From: an uncultured cyanobacterium
GTDB taxonomy: Bacteria > Cyanobacteriota > Cyanobacteriia > Thermosynechococcales > Thermosynechococcaceae
Length of the DNA: 45,108 bases
NCBI GenBank assembly: GCA_937951315.1
Contig: CALFCG010000084.1
Coordinates: 1 to 45,108, forward strand
Direction of reading: 5' to 3'
The notes below the pieces were generated by a model. It did not search any database. It had not been told where the DNA came from and was given only the letters and a program-made list of their open reading frames with translations. Within the stretch, counting starts at the first letter, position 1; every line of letters starts with the position of its first letter. Shown one piece after another: positions 25,701 to 33,881 of this stretch. The translations under genes and the position numbers were made by a program.

Positions 25701-25861
25701 GATCGCAACTGCTGCAGCAAATCAACAAGATCTTGCCCGCACTCATCCTGCAGCACTTCTTCTAACAGCGCTTCAATCATCGTTAGACGATGCTGGAGCA
25801 GTAGCTCTGTTCTCGGTGGCATCATCAAATCTGAATTAGATCCGTCATTAATAGAACCCAT
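22796..25861 (-). CDS. ppc: Phosphoenolpyruvate carboxylase
   Basis: From ATG 25861 this is a 1021-residue enzyme that carboxylates PEP to oxaloacetate, replenishing the TCA cycle and the C4 skeletons used for nitrogen assimilation. Conserved motifs include [18 protein letters not shown] with the catalytic His, [36 protein letters not shown] and the typical C-terminal RNTG. The length is in the cyanobacterial range. A GTG at 25879 would add six residues (the longer reading is 1027 residues), and I cannot decide between the two. The gene is transcribed toward map with 134 bases between them. Confidence 0.96.
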   Translation of the reverse strand: MGSINDGSNSDLMMPPRTELLLQHRLTMIEALLEEVLQDECGQDLVDLLQQLRSMCSPEGQAPRVPEAEVLKVVEKLELGEAIRAARAFAIYFQLINIAEQHYEQEASIYRTHGPGKHKPGAQAPSADSPAPQIHYTDARGGSAEHVENSLYEMTPPDHNLGTFSWLFPQLKQLNVPTRHIQQLIDVLDVKLVFTAHPTEIVRSTIRNKQRRIVSLLSDLDAVEAGLAARTRADWELEAARSLLTEEIRFWWRTDELHQFKPEVLDEVEYGLHYFNEVLFDAIPQLYRRLSQNLQEAFPQLSPPKYDFCKFGSWVGSDRDGNPSVTPEITWQTACYQRDLVLKKYINAVTKLIDLLSLSMHWCDVRPDLLDSLEQDQLLMPEIYDQLAIRFRQEPYRLKLSYILQRLKNTRDRNSQQHQQGGDLFATALAATVQEPQYYTTVDAFLAELMVINENLQGTGLHCRELEDLICQVEIYGFNLTQLDIRQDSSYHSDAITEIADYLQILPQPYSELSEAERTQWLIQELQTRRPLIPTELPFSERTKETIDTFKVARRLQEEFGQDICRTYVISMSHDVSDLLEVLLFAKEAGLYDPATHTGSLHVVPLFETVDDLKRAPEVMTALFELPFYRTYLNAESPIETAEHHEALKGAAPLALQEVMLGYSDSNKDSGFLSSNWEIYKAQQALQRTAAPYGISLRIFHGRGGSVGRGGGPAYEAILAQPGRSIDGRIKITEQGEVVASKYSLPELALYNLETITTAVIQASLLRSTIDDIEPWHEIMEDLSARSRKKYRSLIYEQDDFVDFFYQVTPIQEISQLQISSRPSRRRKGNTLDSLRAIPWVFSWTQSRFLVPAWYGVGTALEEFLTDNSAEHLSLLQFFYAKWPFFKMVVSKVEMTLSKVDLQIAHHYVHELAKPEDRERFEHVFQQISDEYYLTRKLILMITGRKQLLDADPNLKRSVQLRNGTIVPLGFLQVSLLNRLRTHQSLNAAGTGVRSKYSKGELLRGALLTINGIAAGMRNTG

Positions 25862-26000
25862 GGACTTTGAACTCAGCACAGTAAACCTACGCTCAATAAT
25901 AATGTGAGGGCTAAAAAGGATTGGAGGTGCATTAAATCCCTGGACAGATCACCTGTCAATAATTCTAGGCTGTAATCTCCGTTTGTCCAGAATAAGGCGT

Positions 26001-26273
26001 CTAGGCCATTTCGCTCGCCTCAGGTGAATCAGCCTTCGGGAAAGGAAGGCTAGGAAGACGACGCCCCTGAAACAGACTTTCACTCAACTGTCCTAAATCT
26101 TCAAACCACCGACCGCATCCTTTCTGCGCCAGCACTCCCAACAACAAAGGTGGGACAGAAACACTCACCAGCCCTTGAATGACAGGCTCAAGCTGAGTAT
26201 CTAGCTGGCTTTTAATATCGGTTGACGTTGATGGCATAAATCTCGACACTGAGGTCCGTGAAACCGCTTGCAT
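26001..26273 (-). CDS. Small conserved-type hypothetical protein after the phosphohexomutase gene
   Basis: This protein is about 90 residues from ATG 26273. It has an amphipathic, weakly hydrophobic middle (VIQGLVSVSVPPLLLGVLAQ) followed by WFEDLGQLSESLFQGRRLPSLPF. The arrangement resembles short cyanobacterial hypothetical proteins, but I do not recognise a named family. The start lies five bases after the phosphohexomutase stop, so the two are likely cotranscribed. A longer reading from 26303 would overlap the upstream gene by 25 bases. A later ATG at 26237 is possible. Confidence 0.55.
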   Translation of the reverse strand: MQAVSRTSVSRFMPSTSTDIKSQLDTQLEPVIQGLVSVSVPPLLLGVLAQKGCGRWFEDLGQLSESLFQGRRLPSLPFPKADSPEASEMA

Positions 26274-26278
26274 CCATT

Positions 26279-27748
26279 CTACCCGTGAACCTGGGTAGCC
26301 CACTGCTTCGCCCAGCTTAAGATTTCATTGACTCGATCCAAATTGGCGGCCTCACAGTACAGCCTTAATACAGGTTCAGTCCCGCTAAAGCGCACCAGGA
26401 GCCAGCTTTGGTCAGCAAGACGAAACTTGCTACCATCCCCGGTGCCAATATCAAGAACAGCCTGTCCCAGAATCTCTTTGAAGGGCGCATCGCTTAATTC
26501 TGCCTGCAAGGCCGCTTTGACGCTATCGCTGGCAAGGGGAACGTCAATGCGATCATAGGCGCAATGATAATCCGTTCGCACTTGGAGTTCCTGATATAAC
26601 GCACTCAGGTCTTTACCCGTTTGGGCCAAGGCCTCCAACAGATACAACGCCGACAACAGACCATCTCGCTCCGGTATATGGTTGCCATAGCCGATTCCAC
26701 CAGACTCCTCACCACCAATGAGAACAGAGTCTTGAGTCTCTAGCATCCGGTCTGCAATGTACTTGTAACCAATGGACGTTTCATGAACGGGAAGATTGTG
26801 GAGTGCCGCGACCCGAGGAAACAAATCTGAACCACTAATGGTTTTGATCACTTCTCCCGTCATGCCGCGATGGGTTGCCAAATGATCAATCAAAATAGGA
26901 ATCAGGAACTGAGAGCTCAAAAATTCGCCCTGCCCATCAACCGCCGCGATCCGATCACCGTCACCATCGAAAACAAGCCCTAATGCAACACCAGCATCTT
27001 GACGTGTTTTCAGAGTTTGAATCAGGTCCGGTAAGTATTTAGGTAAAGGCTCAGGGGCTCCCCCTCCAAACAAAGGATCGCGATCACTATTTAGCTCTTG
27101 GATCGGTGCTTCAAGCAGTTGACCTAGACCGCCAGCAGTAGCCCCATGCATTGGGTCGACAAAAACAGACAGTTTGCCTTGAGAGATAGCCGTATTGATA
27201 ACCGTTAGATCAACCTTTGACTTGAGAACCTGACAATACTCAGGCCAGGGATTAAACATATTGACCGAGGCAGCAGAAGAAGAAGGCACTGGAGGATGCT
27301 CTAACTGCGTTTGAATCTTTTGAGTCACCGGCAACGGCACCGACCCACCAAAGGCTCCTTTGACCTTCAGGCCAGAATATTGGCCAGGGTTATGACTTGC
27401 CGTGATCACAAGTGCTCCTAGCGCTTGCCGCTGATAAGCGGCCCAACTGAAGGCTGGGGTTGGCGCATAACTATCAGACAGAAGGACTTCAAAGCCTGCC
27501 TGTGCCACGGCATCAGCCGTGACTTGGGCAAATTCCTCCGAGAGAAATCGACGATCGTACCCCACAATAATCAATCGACTTCCCGTTGAACTGCCATAGG
27601 TCTCAAAAAGGACTTGAGCCGCAACAGGCGCAACTTTCTTTAATCGCTCAAAGGTGAAATCCGCGGCAATCACCCCTCGCCAGCCATCCGTACCAAATTT
27701 GATTGGCTTTCGGGTCAGGTGATTCGAGGAGAGGACAGGCATAGTCAA
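26279..27748 (-). CDS. Phosphoglucomutase/phosphomannomutase family enzyme
   Basis: This 489-residue enzyme belongs to the alpha-D-phosphohexomutase superfamily. The four signature sites are present: phosphoserine loop TASHNPGQYSGLKVKG, metal loop FDGDGDRIAA, sugar-specificity loop GGEESGGIGYG, and phosphate-binding loop VRFSGTEPVLRLYCEA. The start FGTDGWRGVIAADF is typical. The specificity (glucose, mannose or glucosamine phosphate) cannot be read reliably from the sequence, but the GEESGG loop favours glucose or mannose phosphates. The gene is divergent from sat across a 373-base intergenic region. The first or second Met (27748 or 27742) may be used. Confidence 0.9.
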   Translation of the reverse strand: MTMPVLSSNHLTRKPIKFGTDGWRGVIAADFTFERLKKVAPVAAQVLFETYGSSTGSRLIIVGYDRRFLSEEFAQVTADAVAQAGFEVLLSDSYAPTPAFSWAAYQRQALGALVITASHNPGQYSGLKVKGAFGGSVPLPVTQKIQTQLEHPPVPSSSAASVNMFNPWPEYCQVLKSKVDLTVINTAISQGKLSVFVDPMHGATAGGLGQLLEAPIQELNSDRDPLFGGGAPEPLPKYLPDLIQTLKTRQDAGVALGLVFDGDGDRIAAVDGQGEFLSSQFLIPILIDHLATHRGMTGEVIKTISGSDLFPRVAALHNLPVHETSIGYKYIADRMLETQDSVLIGGEESGGIGYGNHIPERDGLLSALYLLEALAQTGKDLSALYQELQVRTDYHCAYDRIDVPLASDSVKAALQAELSDAPFKEILGQAVLDIGTGDGSKFRLADQSWLLVRFSGTEPVLRLYCEAANLDRVNEILSWAKQWATQVHG

Positions 27749-27933
27749 ACCGTTATGTGGCTACGTTTACATCCTACACGTTGATCTATTTTTATTATGT
27801 TGACGAGCACTGAATTATAAGGAGACCTTGTTCGGATTTTTCTGAGCGTTCAATTCATCATCACGCAAATTAAACATTGAGATAACAAACACAAATCATT
27901 TGCAAGCGAAAACAGAACAAAGTCCAGCATTTA

Positions 27934-27976
27934 GTAAGTATTTTTACCTGCTCCAGCCCAAAAAGTAGTCTATGAT
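27934..27976 (+). promoter_or_regulatory. NtcA-type activated promoter upstream of sat
   Basis: GTA (27934-27936), eight bases, then TAC (27945-27947) is an exact GTAN8TAC NtcA site. It is followed by 23 bases and TATGAT (27971-27976), one mismatch from TATAAT. This is the known geometry of class II NtcA-activated promoters. The predicted transcript would start near 27983, about 140 bases before the sat ATG. No comparable -10 box occurs in the opposite direction. Confidence 0.6.
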
Positions 27977-28000
27977 AAGGGGGTTTAACATCCCCCTTAT
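27975..28000 (+). repeat. GC-rich hairpin in the sat leader region
   Basis: ATAAGGGGG (27975-27983) pairs exactly with CCCCCTTAT (27992-28000) around an 8-base loop. It overlaps the predicted -10 box and transcription start. The short T-poor downstream sequence argues against a strong terminator. It could act as a 5'-end stabiliser or simply be an operator-like palindrome. Confidence 0.5.
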
Positions 28001-28121
28001 TTGCAATTTGCCATTGATTGTGAATGTCAAGATCCTTGACTTTCAAACTAAATCACGCATCTTGCCAATCGCAATCCTTAACTAGGAAGGGGAAACAACG
28101 CAGTTGGAGAAGTGTATTTTG

Positions 28122-29294
28122 ATGCATCAAGACGCAATTGAAGCCCATGGTGGCGAACTTATTAATCGAATTGCCTCTGAAACTCAGCGACAAGAGTTTT
28201 TAAGCCAAGCAGAGCAGTTACCCAGCGTTCAACTGGACGCCAGAGCAACTTCTGATCTAGAACTGATTGCCATTGGTGGTTTTAGCCCTTTGAAAGGCTT
28301 CATGGAGCAACAGGACTATGAGCAGGTGGTTCATAAAATGCACCTGGCCAATGGTTTGCCCTGGTCTGTACCTGTAACGCTCTCTGTAACCGAAGATGTC
28401 GCCAATCCTTTGGATATTGGCAGTCTTATTCGCCTCAATGATCCTGATGGGCGATTTGTGGGGGTCTTAGAACTAACGCAGAAATACGCCTACGACAAGA
28501 AACAGGAAGCGATCCAGGTTTACCGCACGGATGAAGATAAGCATCCCGGGGTGAAAGTGGTCTATGAACAGGGAGGCATTAATCTTGCAGGTCCCGTTTG
28601 GCTACTCGAACGCCATCCTCACCCTCTTTTTCCCTCCTATCAGATTGATCCCGCACAGTCTCGTGCACTCTTTCGAGAAAAGGGCTGGCGCACAGTCGTG
28701 GGCTTTCAAACCCGTAATCCCATCCACCGTGCCCATGAGTATATTCAGAAATGTGCGTTAGAGACGGTTGATGGTCTCTTCCTACACCCCCTGGTTGGTG
28801 CAACAAAGAGTGATGATATTCCGGCCCATATCCGGATGCGATGCTACGAGATCATGATGGAACATTATTTCCCTCAGGATCGTGTCACTCTGGCCATTAA
28901 TCCAGCAGCGATGCGCTATGCCGGTCCCCGAGAAGCGATCTTCCATGCTCTCGTGCGTAAGAACTATGGCTGTACTCACTTTATTGTGGGCCGAGATCAT
29001 GCTGGTGTTGGGGACTACTACGGTACCTACGATGCGCAGCAAATCTTTGATGAGCTGGATGCAGATGCAATGGGAATCGTGCCCATGAAGTTTGAGCATG
29101 CTTTCTATTGTAAAAAGACTGAGTCCATGGCCACGACCAAGACAAGCCCGAGTGGTCCCGAAGATCGGATTCACCTCTCTGGCACAAAAGTACGTGAGAT
29201 GCTGCGCCGGGGCGAACTTCCCCCACCTCAGTTCTCTCGTCCGGAGGTTGCAACGGTGCTAGCTGAAGCCATGCAGTCAGCCACAACAGCATAA
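28122..29294 (+). CDS. sat: Sulfate adenylyltransferase (ATP sulfurylase), Met3/Sat type
   Basis: This 390-residue enzyme activates sulfate with ATP to adenosine 5'-phosphosulfate, the first step in sulfate assimilation. The catalytic motif [11 protein letters not shown] is at residues 196-206, and [18 protein letters not shown] (about 295-312) and the C-terminal ISGTxVR-like [18 protein letters not shown] complete the active site. ATG 28122 is preferred to TTG 28104 because the family starts near this Met and GGAGAAG lies 9-15 bases before it. The gene stands alone, without cysC or other cys genes. It has an NtcA-type promoter upstream and a palindromic terminator downstream. Confidence 0.95.
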   Translation: MHQDAIEAHGGELINRIASETQRQEFLSQAEQLPSVQLDARATSDLELIAIGGFSPLKGFMEQQDYEQVVHKMHLANGLPWSVPVTLSVTEDVANPLDIGSLIRLNDPDGRFVGVLELTQKYAYDKKQEAIQVYRTDEDKHPGVKVVYEQGGINLAGPVWLLERHPHPLFPSYQIDPAQSRALFREKGWRTVVGFQTRNPIHRAHEYIQKCALETVDGLFLHPLVGATKSDDIPAHIRMRCYEIMMEHYFPQDRVTLAINPAAMRYAGPREAIFHALVRKNYGCTHFIVGRDHAGVGDYYGTYDAQQIFDELDADAMGIVPMKFEHAFYCKKTESMATTKTSPSGPEDRIHLSGTKVREMLRRGELPPPQFSRPEVATVLAEAMQSATTA

Positions 29295-29318
29295 GGTTGC
29301 TCACGCTCTAAGCAAATT

Positions 29319-29358
29319 AAACAAAACCGGAATGAAAGCTTTCATTCCGGTTTTGTTT
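29319..29358 (+). terminator. Palindromic terminator after sat
   Basis: Bases 29319-29338 are the exact inverted complement of 29339-29358 (20 bp, no unpaired centre except the few bases a real loop needs). The right arm ends GGTTTTGTTT. It lies 25 bases after the sat stop. Confidence 0.85.
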
Positions 29359-29430
29359 AGAAACGGGGATATAGTAAAGGGGCTAACTGTAAACGTCAGT
29401 CTATCCATCCGCGCCGTAAAACGCTCAATC

Positions 29431-31671
29431 ATGCCCCTGACCCGCCGCGCCTTTTTGCAACATACCGGTCTAACGCTTGCTGGGCTGGGTCTAAGTGATA
29501 CAGCTCTGTTGACAAGAGCCCGGAAATATCAAGAGGCTTTGGCAGACCCAACCTCCCGGAAATTAGCATTGCTGGTGGGCATAAATCAGTACTCTTCTGA
29601 TGCCAAACTGTCCAATCTGAAGGGATGTCTGACAGACATAGACTTACATCGTGAGCTGTTAATCCATCGATTTGGTTTTCAGCCGGGTGATATTGTCGAG
29701 CTTCGGGACAAAGATGCCACCGCTAGCAACCTACAGACAGCCCTGGTTGAGCATCTTATTAAGCAGGCTCGCCCCCATGATGTCGTCGTTTTTCAGTTCA
29801 GCGGCTATGGCCGCAAAATTGATGTGAGTCCATCGCTAATAGATCGAGTCGATGTACTGCCTGATACCCCCCTCAATGCTCTTGTTCCTTTTGATGCCCT
29901 CAATCCTAAGGATGAAAAGCAGAGCGTTAATGCATTTCTGCTACGAGATTTGAGTCGATTGTTGCGTTCGATGTCCACCGAACAAATTGTCAGTGTCCTA
30001 GACATGGGGTTAGCCCACCCGAATACAGGCAAATTGGGGCATCTCCGCGTCCGTTCTTTACCCGCTACGTCTCTAACGGTGAACGCAGTCCGACAGATTG
30101 CCATTCAGGATGAAGTTTGGGCACAGCTTGCACCTGGAGAACAGTTGAAACAACGGCTTCAGCGCTCTCAGCGATTGCCAGGATTATCATTTGCAGCGGC
30201 TGATCGCGCACAGACGGCAGTGGAGGTACAGTGGCACCATTATGCTGCCGGTCTCTTCACCGCGGCCTTAACCCACGAACTATGGCAGGTGATGCCTGCA
30301 ACGACCTTAACGTTTGCGATGAACCGCACGGCCACGGATGTGGCACAGCCCATGGGGGAGATTCAAGTCCCGCAGCTTACGACGTCTCGCAAGAAACAGT
30401 CACTCATCTATGGCGCTCCCCAAGAACCGACCGCCGATGGGGTGGTTATGGACCCGGAGAATACGGTTTGGCTAGGGGGCATCAGTCCCCATGTGCTTGA
30501 GCAATATGAACCCCAAACCTGTTTTCGCGTATTACCCCGTTCTCCAAAGGCAGAAGCAACATCAGCTCCAGAATGGCAGCTCCCGAAACAACGGCGAATA
30601 TATCTCACATCTAGATCCGGTTTTATAGGAACTGCGGAGCTGGCGGGAGAGACAAACGCCGCTCCATTGCAACCCGGACAGCTCATTCAAGAAGCGATTC
30701 GCGTCTTACCAGCCACGATTGATCTCAATGTCGCTTTAGGCACAGCACTCGATCGAGTCGAGCGGGTTGATGCCACAAGTGCCTTTTCTGATGTGGATCA
30801 TATGAATCCCGTGACGACGAGCGCTCAACCCGCTGATTATTTATTCACGAAAACAACAGAGCTGTCTAGCATCGTTGAGGATAATGCGGAAACAACGGAG
30901 AAGAAGATTCCAAGCTACGGCCTATGTTTACTAGGAGGCACACCACTTCCGGGCAGCTCAGGTGAGCCGGGTGAAGCCATTAAAACAGCAGTTCGTCGTT
31001 TACGCCCCTTGTTAAATACAGTGCTCGCGTCAAAGTTGCTCGAACTAACGGTGAATGCAGCGGCGTCGAGGGTCGGTGCGATCGCAACTCTAGAAATAGT
31101 AGAAGAGACCAAGCCCAAATCCCTGGTTTCTCAATACACCCCTCGCGCACCCTGGAGCGCTTCTGGGCTGGCGAACACAGCCCCGCCAGAGCCGGTTGTT
31201 TCCCTCGCAGCGGGCAGTCAAATCCGCTATCAAATCAAGAACTATAGTGATCGGCCTTTGTACTGGCTCCTGTTGGGGGTAAACGGAACACAGCCCATTA
31301 CCTGCTACTCCCAAGCCGATCAAGCCGAGGTCATTGCCGACCGTATTGCCCCTGGAACGAGTCTCGTGGTTCCACCAGAGGATAGCAAATGGAAACTGCA
31401 TGGCCCTGCGGGCTTCTGTACAACCTATATCATCGTCAGTCGCCAACCGTTAACCGAAACGCTGACACATCTTCAAGAACAGGTTGGACAGGATGCGGCC
31501 GGTGAAGTCGTGACTTTCTCTGAATTATTAGGGGTCACACATCAGCTGCTCCAAGACTTGAGTGCCATGAGTGCTGAGACCGCTGCAGCAGCTGAAATTG
31601 AAGCCGATGCGGGGTGGGCTTTAGATATCGATCAATGGACAACCTTCAAATTTTTCCATCAGGTTGTCTGA
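29431..31671 (+). CDS. Caspase-fold (C14, orthocaspase-like) protein lacking the catalytic His-Cys dyad, Tat signal
   Basis: From ATG 29431 this is a 746-residue protein beginning MPLTRRAFLQHTGLTLAGLG, a twin-arginine type signal. A caspase p20 fold follows: LALLVGINQYSSDAKLSNLKGCLTD, HDVVVFQFSGYGRK and VSVLDMG. In active members the motifs read FSGHG and DxCHSG. Here the His is Tyr126 and the Cys is Gly193, so peptidase activity is not expected. The C-terminal half (about 260-746) has a beta-rich region near 590-690 (IRYQIKNYSDRPLYWLLLG). Such pseudo-variants are known among cyanobacterial orthocaspases. The reading from 29332 begins inside the sat terminator and is rejected. Its end overlaps the convergent 5-FCL gene. 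Confidence 0.88.
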   Translation: MPLTRRAFLQHTGLTLAGLGLSDTALLTRARKYQEALADPTSRKLALLVGINQYSSDAKLSNLKGCLTDIDLHRELLIHRFGFQPGDIVELRDKDATASNLQTALVEHLIKQARPHDVVVFQFSGYGRKIDVSPSLIDRVDVLPDTPLNALVPFDALNPKDEKQSVNAFLLRDLSRLLRSMSTEQIVSVLDMGLAHPNTGKLGHLRVRSLPATSLTVNAVRQIAIQDEVWAQLAPGEQLKQRLQRSQRLPGLSFAAADRAQTAVEVQWHHYAAGLFTAALTHELWQVMPATTLTFAMNRTATDVAQPMGEIQVPQLTTSRKKQSLIYGAPQEPTADGVVMDPENTVWLGGISPHVLEQYEPQTCFRVLPRSPKAEATSAPEWQLPKQRRIYLTSRSGFIGTAELAGETNAAPLQPGQLIQEAIRVLPATIDLNVALGTALDRVERVDATSAFSDVDHMNPVTTSAQPADYLFTKTTELSSIVEDNAETTEKKIPSYGLCLLGGTPLPGSSGEPGEAIKTAVRRLRPLLNTVLASKLLELTVNAAASRVGAIATLEIVEETKPKSLVSQYTPRAPWSASGLANTAPPEPVVSLAAGSQIRYQIKNYSDRPLYWLLLGVNGTQPITCYSQADQAEVIADRIAPGTSLVVPPEDSKWKLHGPAGFCTTYIIVSRQPLTETLTHLQEQVGQDAAGEVVTFSELLGVTHQLLQDLSAMSAETAAAAEIEADAGWALDIDQWTTFKFFHQVV

Positions 31672-32215
31672 ATCCGGCCTCGGTACAGACCGCCTTGAGG
31701 GGCTGGTCCCAATGCTCAAGGGGCAATGCCTGGAAATCCATCTCACGGAAGACGATACCAATGGTCTTGACACAAGACCTCTGACTTAACAGGCGGTCAT
31801 AGTAACCACCACCATACCCCAGCCGAAATCCCTGGGCATCACAGGCCAAAGCTGGAACCAGAATCAAGTCAGCGGCAGTCAGCGAAAGAATCGGTAGAGT
31901 AGCCTTGGGCTCTGTGATGCCATATTTTCCCTGCTGAAGTTGTTCAGGTTCTAGGGGTTGCCAGTGATGCCAAACAAGGTCTGAACCGACACAGCGCGGT
32001 AGGCCCCATCGATGGTCTTGATCAAACAAAGATTGTAGCGATGGTTCTTGCCGAAAGCTCTGATAGGCAAAGATGGTGTGGGCCTGTTGAAACCACTTTG
32101 TTTGACGCAGATGCTCAACAATATGTTGACTCTTCTGGTGCCAGTCCGGTGGGGAGAGTGACTGCCTCTGCTGCAAAAACTGCCGTCGAAGATGCTGTTT
32201 CGAAGGCTGCACCAT
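31646..32215 (-). CDS. 5-formyltetrahydrofolate cyclo-ligase
   Basis: This 189-residue cytosolic enzyme converts 5-formyl-THF to 5,10-methenyl-THF with ATP. The N-terminus KQHLRRQFLQQRQSL, the region LVPALACDAQGFRLGYGGGYYDRLL (the GxGGGYYDR signature) and the C-terminal LPLEHWDQPLKAVCTE fit the family. Its start codon shares one base with the DUF3120 stop codon (TAATG), so translational coupling is probable. The 3' end overlaps the convergent caspase-like gene by 26 bases. Confidence 0.93.
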   Translation of the reverse strand: MVQPSKQHLRRQFLQQRQSLSPPDWHQKSQHIVEHLRQTKWFQQAHTIFAYQSFRQEPSLQSLFDQDHRWGLPRCVGSDLVWHHWQPLEPEQLQQGKYGITEPKATLPILSLTAADLILVPALACDAQGFRLGYGGGYYDRLLSQRSCVKTIGIVFREMDFQALPLEHWDQPLKAVCTEAGFRQPDGKI

Positions 32216-32976
32216 TAAAACTGTGTTGCGACGAGCAGAAATAAGCTATCCACCATCAACGTTCCCAACACGGCTCCAGAAAAAACCCAGCGATACAAGC
32301 GATTATCCATCTTGCTATCCCCTGGCAGCAATGGGACCACTCCAATCACACACAGCGCAACAATCAACGCTGTTGCCCAACTTGTTCCCCACGGTGTCTG
32401 GACCTTGAACAGCGCTTCTTGAAGAATCGCAAAGGCTTGGGACTGATCGACGAGGAGGAGGCTACGCCAAAAAGGGATGAGATCAACAAGATAGAAATAT
32501 AAATCGGTAATCGCAGTCCCCAAAAGAGACCCGAGGTAGAAAGCCATACCGACTCTGCACCAAGCGGCTCTCCAGGCCCAAATTGCGAAGGGCAGGGCAA
32601 TCGCTTCTAAAGGAATATGCAAAAGGGGTTCCCACCGAAACCAGCCCCAGTAGATTGATCCGGCGAACCAAGCCAGGGTAAAGCCAATGAGTAAATCGCC
32701 CCAGACTTGAAAGCGGGGCTGAATTCGGAGATAGCCACCGATCCCCACCCATCCACAAGAAAGCAGCAGACTAAAGGTCGGCCATTGCCGTACCAAGGGG
32801 GCTTGAACAAAGACAGGTAGCGTTACTAACAATACAGAGGCACCAAAAAGCCACCAGTGTAGGCGGCTGATTGAAAGATCATTTAAAGGTTGGTCTAACG
32901 TTGACTGTAAAAGCGGTTCGGTCGGTTTAACACCTTGCATAGATAGCGATTCAAACAGCGGGGCAATCACAGGCAA
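32215..32976 (-). CDS. DUF3120 family integral membrane protein
   Basis: This protein is up to 253 residues with six or seven hydrophobic helices (for example about 45-60, 68-83, 97-112, 120-136, 144-165 and two near the C-terminus). The segments LPVFVQAPLVRQWP, WGWFRWEPLLHIPLEAIALPFAIW and GTAITDLYFYLVDLIPFWR resemble the cyanobacterial DUF3120 family as I know it. The function is unknown. It lies directly upstream of the folate cyclo-ligase, with TAATG coupling. The start is uncertain: MPVIAPL (32976) or the Met at codon 13 (32940) are both possible. Confidence 0.72.
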   Translation of the reverse strand: MPVIAPLFESLSMQGVKPTEPLLQSTLDQPLNDLSISRLHWWLFGASVLLVTLPVFVQAPLVRQWPTFSLLLSCGWVGIGGYLRIQPRFQVWGDLLIGFTLAWFAGSIYWGWFRWEPLLHIPLEAIALPFAIWAWRAAWCRVGMAFYLGSLLGTAITDLYFYLVDLIPFWRSLLLVDQSQAFAILQEALFKVQTPWGTSWATALIVALCVIGVVPLLPGDSKMDNRLYRWVFSGAVLGTLMVDSLFLLVATQF

Positions 32977-33150
32977 AACCGATGATGTGTCGTTATATTA
33001 ACGTATCATGCTCGATGCTGCCCCCAGAGCATTGTTGAAGACTCTCTTAAGTCTTTTCTAGCCTGGGTTATGCATTAAGTGGGGACTAGAGCAGAAGGGC
33101 CATCAGCATTGACAGGATGCGTCAAACCCACCCACCGGCAAGCAACAAAC

Positions 33151-33747
33151 TCAATAGAAGAATGGAAGCAACCGCCACGTTTTCTGTACGTAAATTCTGT
33201 AATGCTCTCCAAACCGACTTTCGAGCATCCTTTCTTCAACGCGAATGCGATAGAGCCTTGAGATCAAACCTGTAAAGGAGATCACAACGAGGAGAATCCA
33301 GTTATTTACCGCTAAGCCAGCGCCAATCTCCATCACAGATAGCCCTAAATAACCCGGATGACGAATGACGCGGTAAAGCCCCTGCTCGACAATTTGATGT
33401 CCCTCAAAAACTTGCAATGTTCGGGTATAAAACTCACCCAGGGTATGAGCGGCTTCATAGCGCAGCACCAGTCCAATCAGCATCATGAGAACACCGAGCC
33501 AAGCCCCAAAAGAGTGATGCATGTACCCGATGCCAAAGAAATTGCCCATAGGTGCAAGGACGAGAAGGAACAGCGTTAACAAACCCACACCCAAGAGGAG
33601 GTATGAGCTGCCTTGATCTCGACGCTCGGGTTGAAAGCTGAGGGCCCTCTCTCCTTTTCTGAGCGCACGCTCCACAACAAAGTAGGCAAGCACAATAAGG
33701 TAAGCAAACACGGTTGTGATGGTTATTGACAGTCCCATTTCTTTCAC
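33151..33747 (-). CDS. ICMT/PEMT-like membrane methyltransferase
   Basis: This 198-residue integral membrane protein has four or five helices. The C-terminal core YRVIRHPGYLGLSVMEIG followed by RLYRIRVEERMLESRFGEHYRIYVQ matches the isoprenylcysteine carboxyl methyltransferase/phospholipid methyltransferase superfamily, in which RHPxYxG and the ExxL helix bind S-adenosylmethionine. Bacteria lack typical prenylated cysteine proteins, so the acceptor is unknown and could be a small lipid or another compound. It is monocistronic between the DUF3120 gene and the radical SAM gene. The start (33747) could also be the Met at codon 4. Confidence 0.8.
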   Translation of the reverse strand: MKEMGLSITITTVFAYLIVLAYFVVERALRKGERALSFQPERRDQGSSYLLLGVGLLTLFLLVLAPMGNFFGIGYMHHSFGAWLGVLMMLIGLVLRYEAAHTLGEFYTRTLQVFEGHQIVEQGLYRVIRHPGYLGLSVMEIGAGLAVNNWILLVVISFTGLISRLYRIRVEERMLESRFGEHYRIYVQKTWRLLPFFY

Positions 33748-33881
33748 TATTTGCCAAGTTGAGAGCGTTCCAATTCAAACACGCAAATACACCTCTCCAT
33801 GAGCTTAGCAAGGGTCTGAACAGAGCGATGAAGCAACAGTAAAGTTAAGATGCAAGGGCCAAGGATATTGACGATTTCCCC

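Larger units (their letters stand above)
27749..28121. other. 373-base divergent intergenic region between phosphohexomutase and sat
   Basis: It contains no ORF with family support. The sat-proximal half carries an NtcA-type site with a matched -10 box and a GC-rich hairpin, each listed separately. The left half (27749-27930) is AT-rich and presumably contains the phosphohexomutase promoter, but I could not pick one element with confidence. Confidence 0.6.

Noticed and set aside
29332-29430. Extended start of the caspase-like gene
   Set aside because: It begins inside the sat terminator palindrome and lacks a Tat-like start; MPLTRRAF at 29431 is better.
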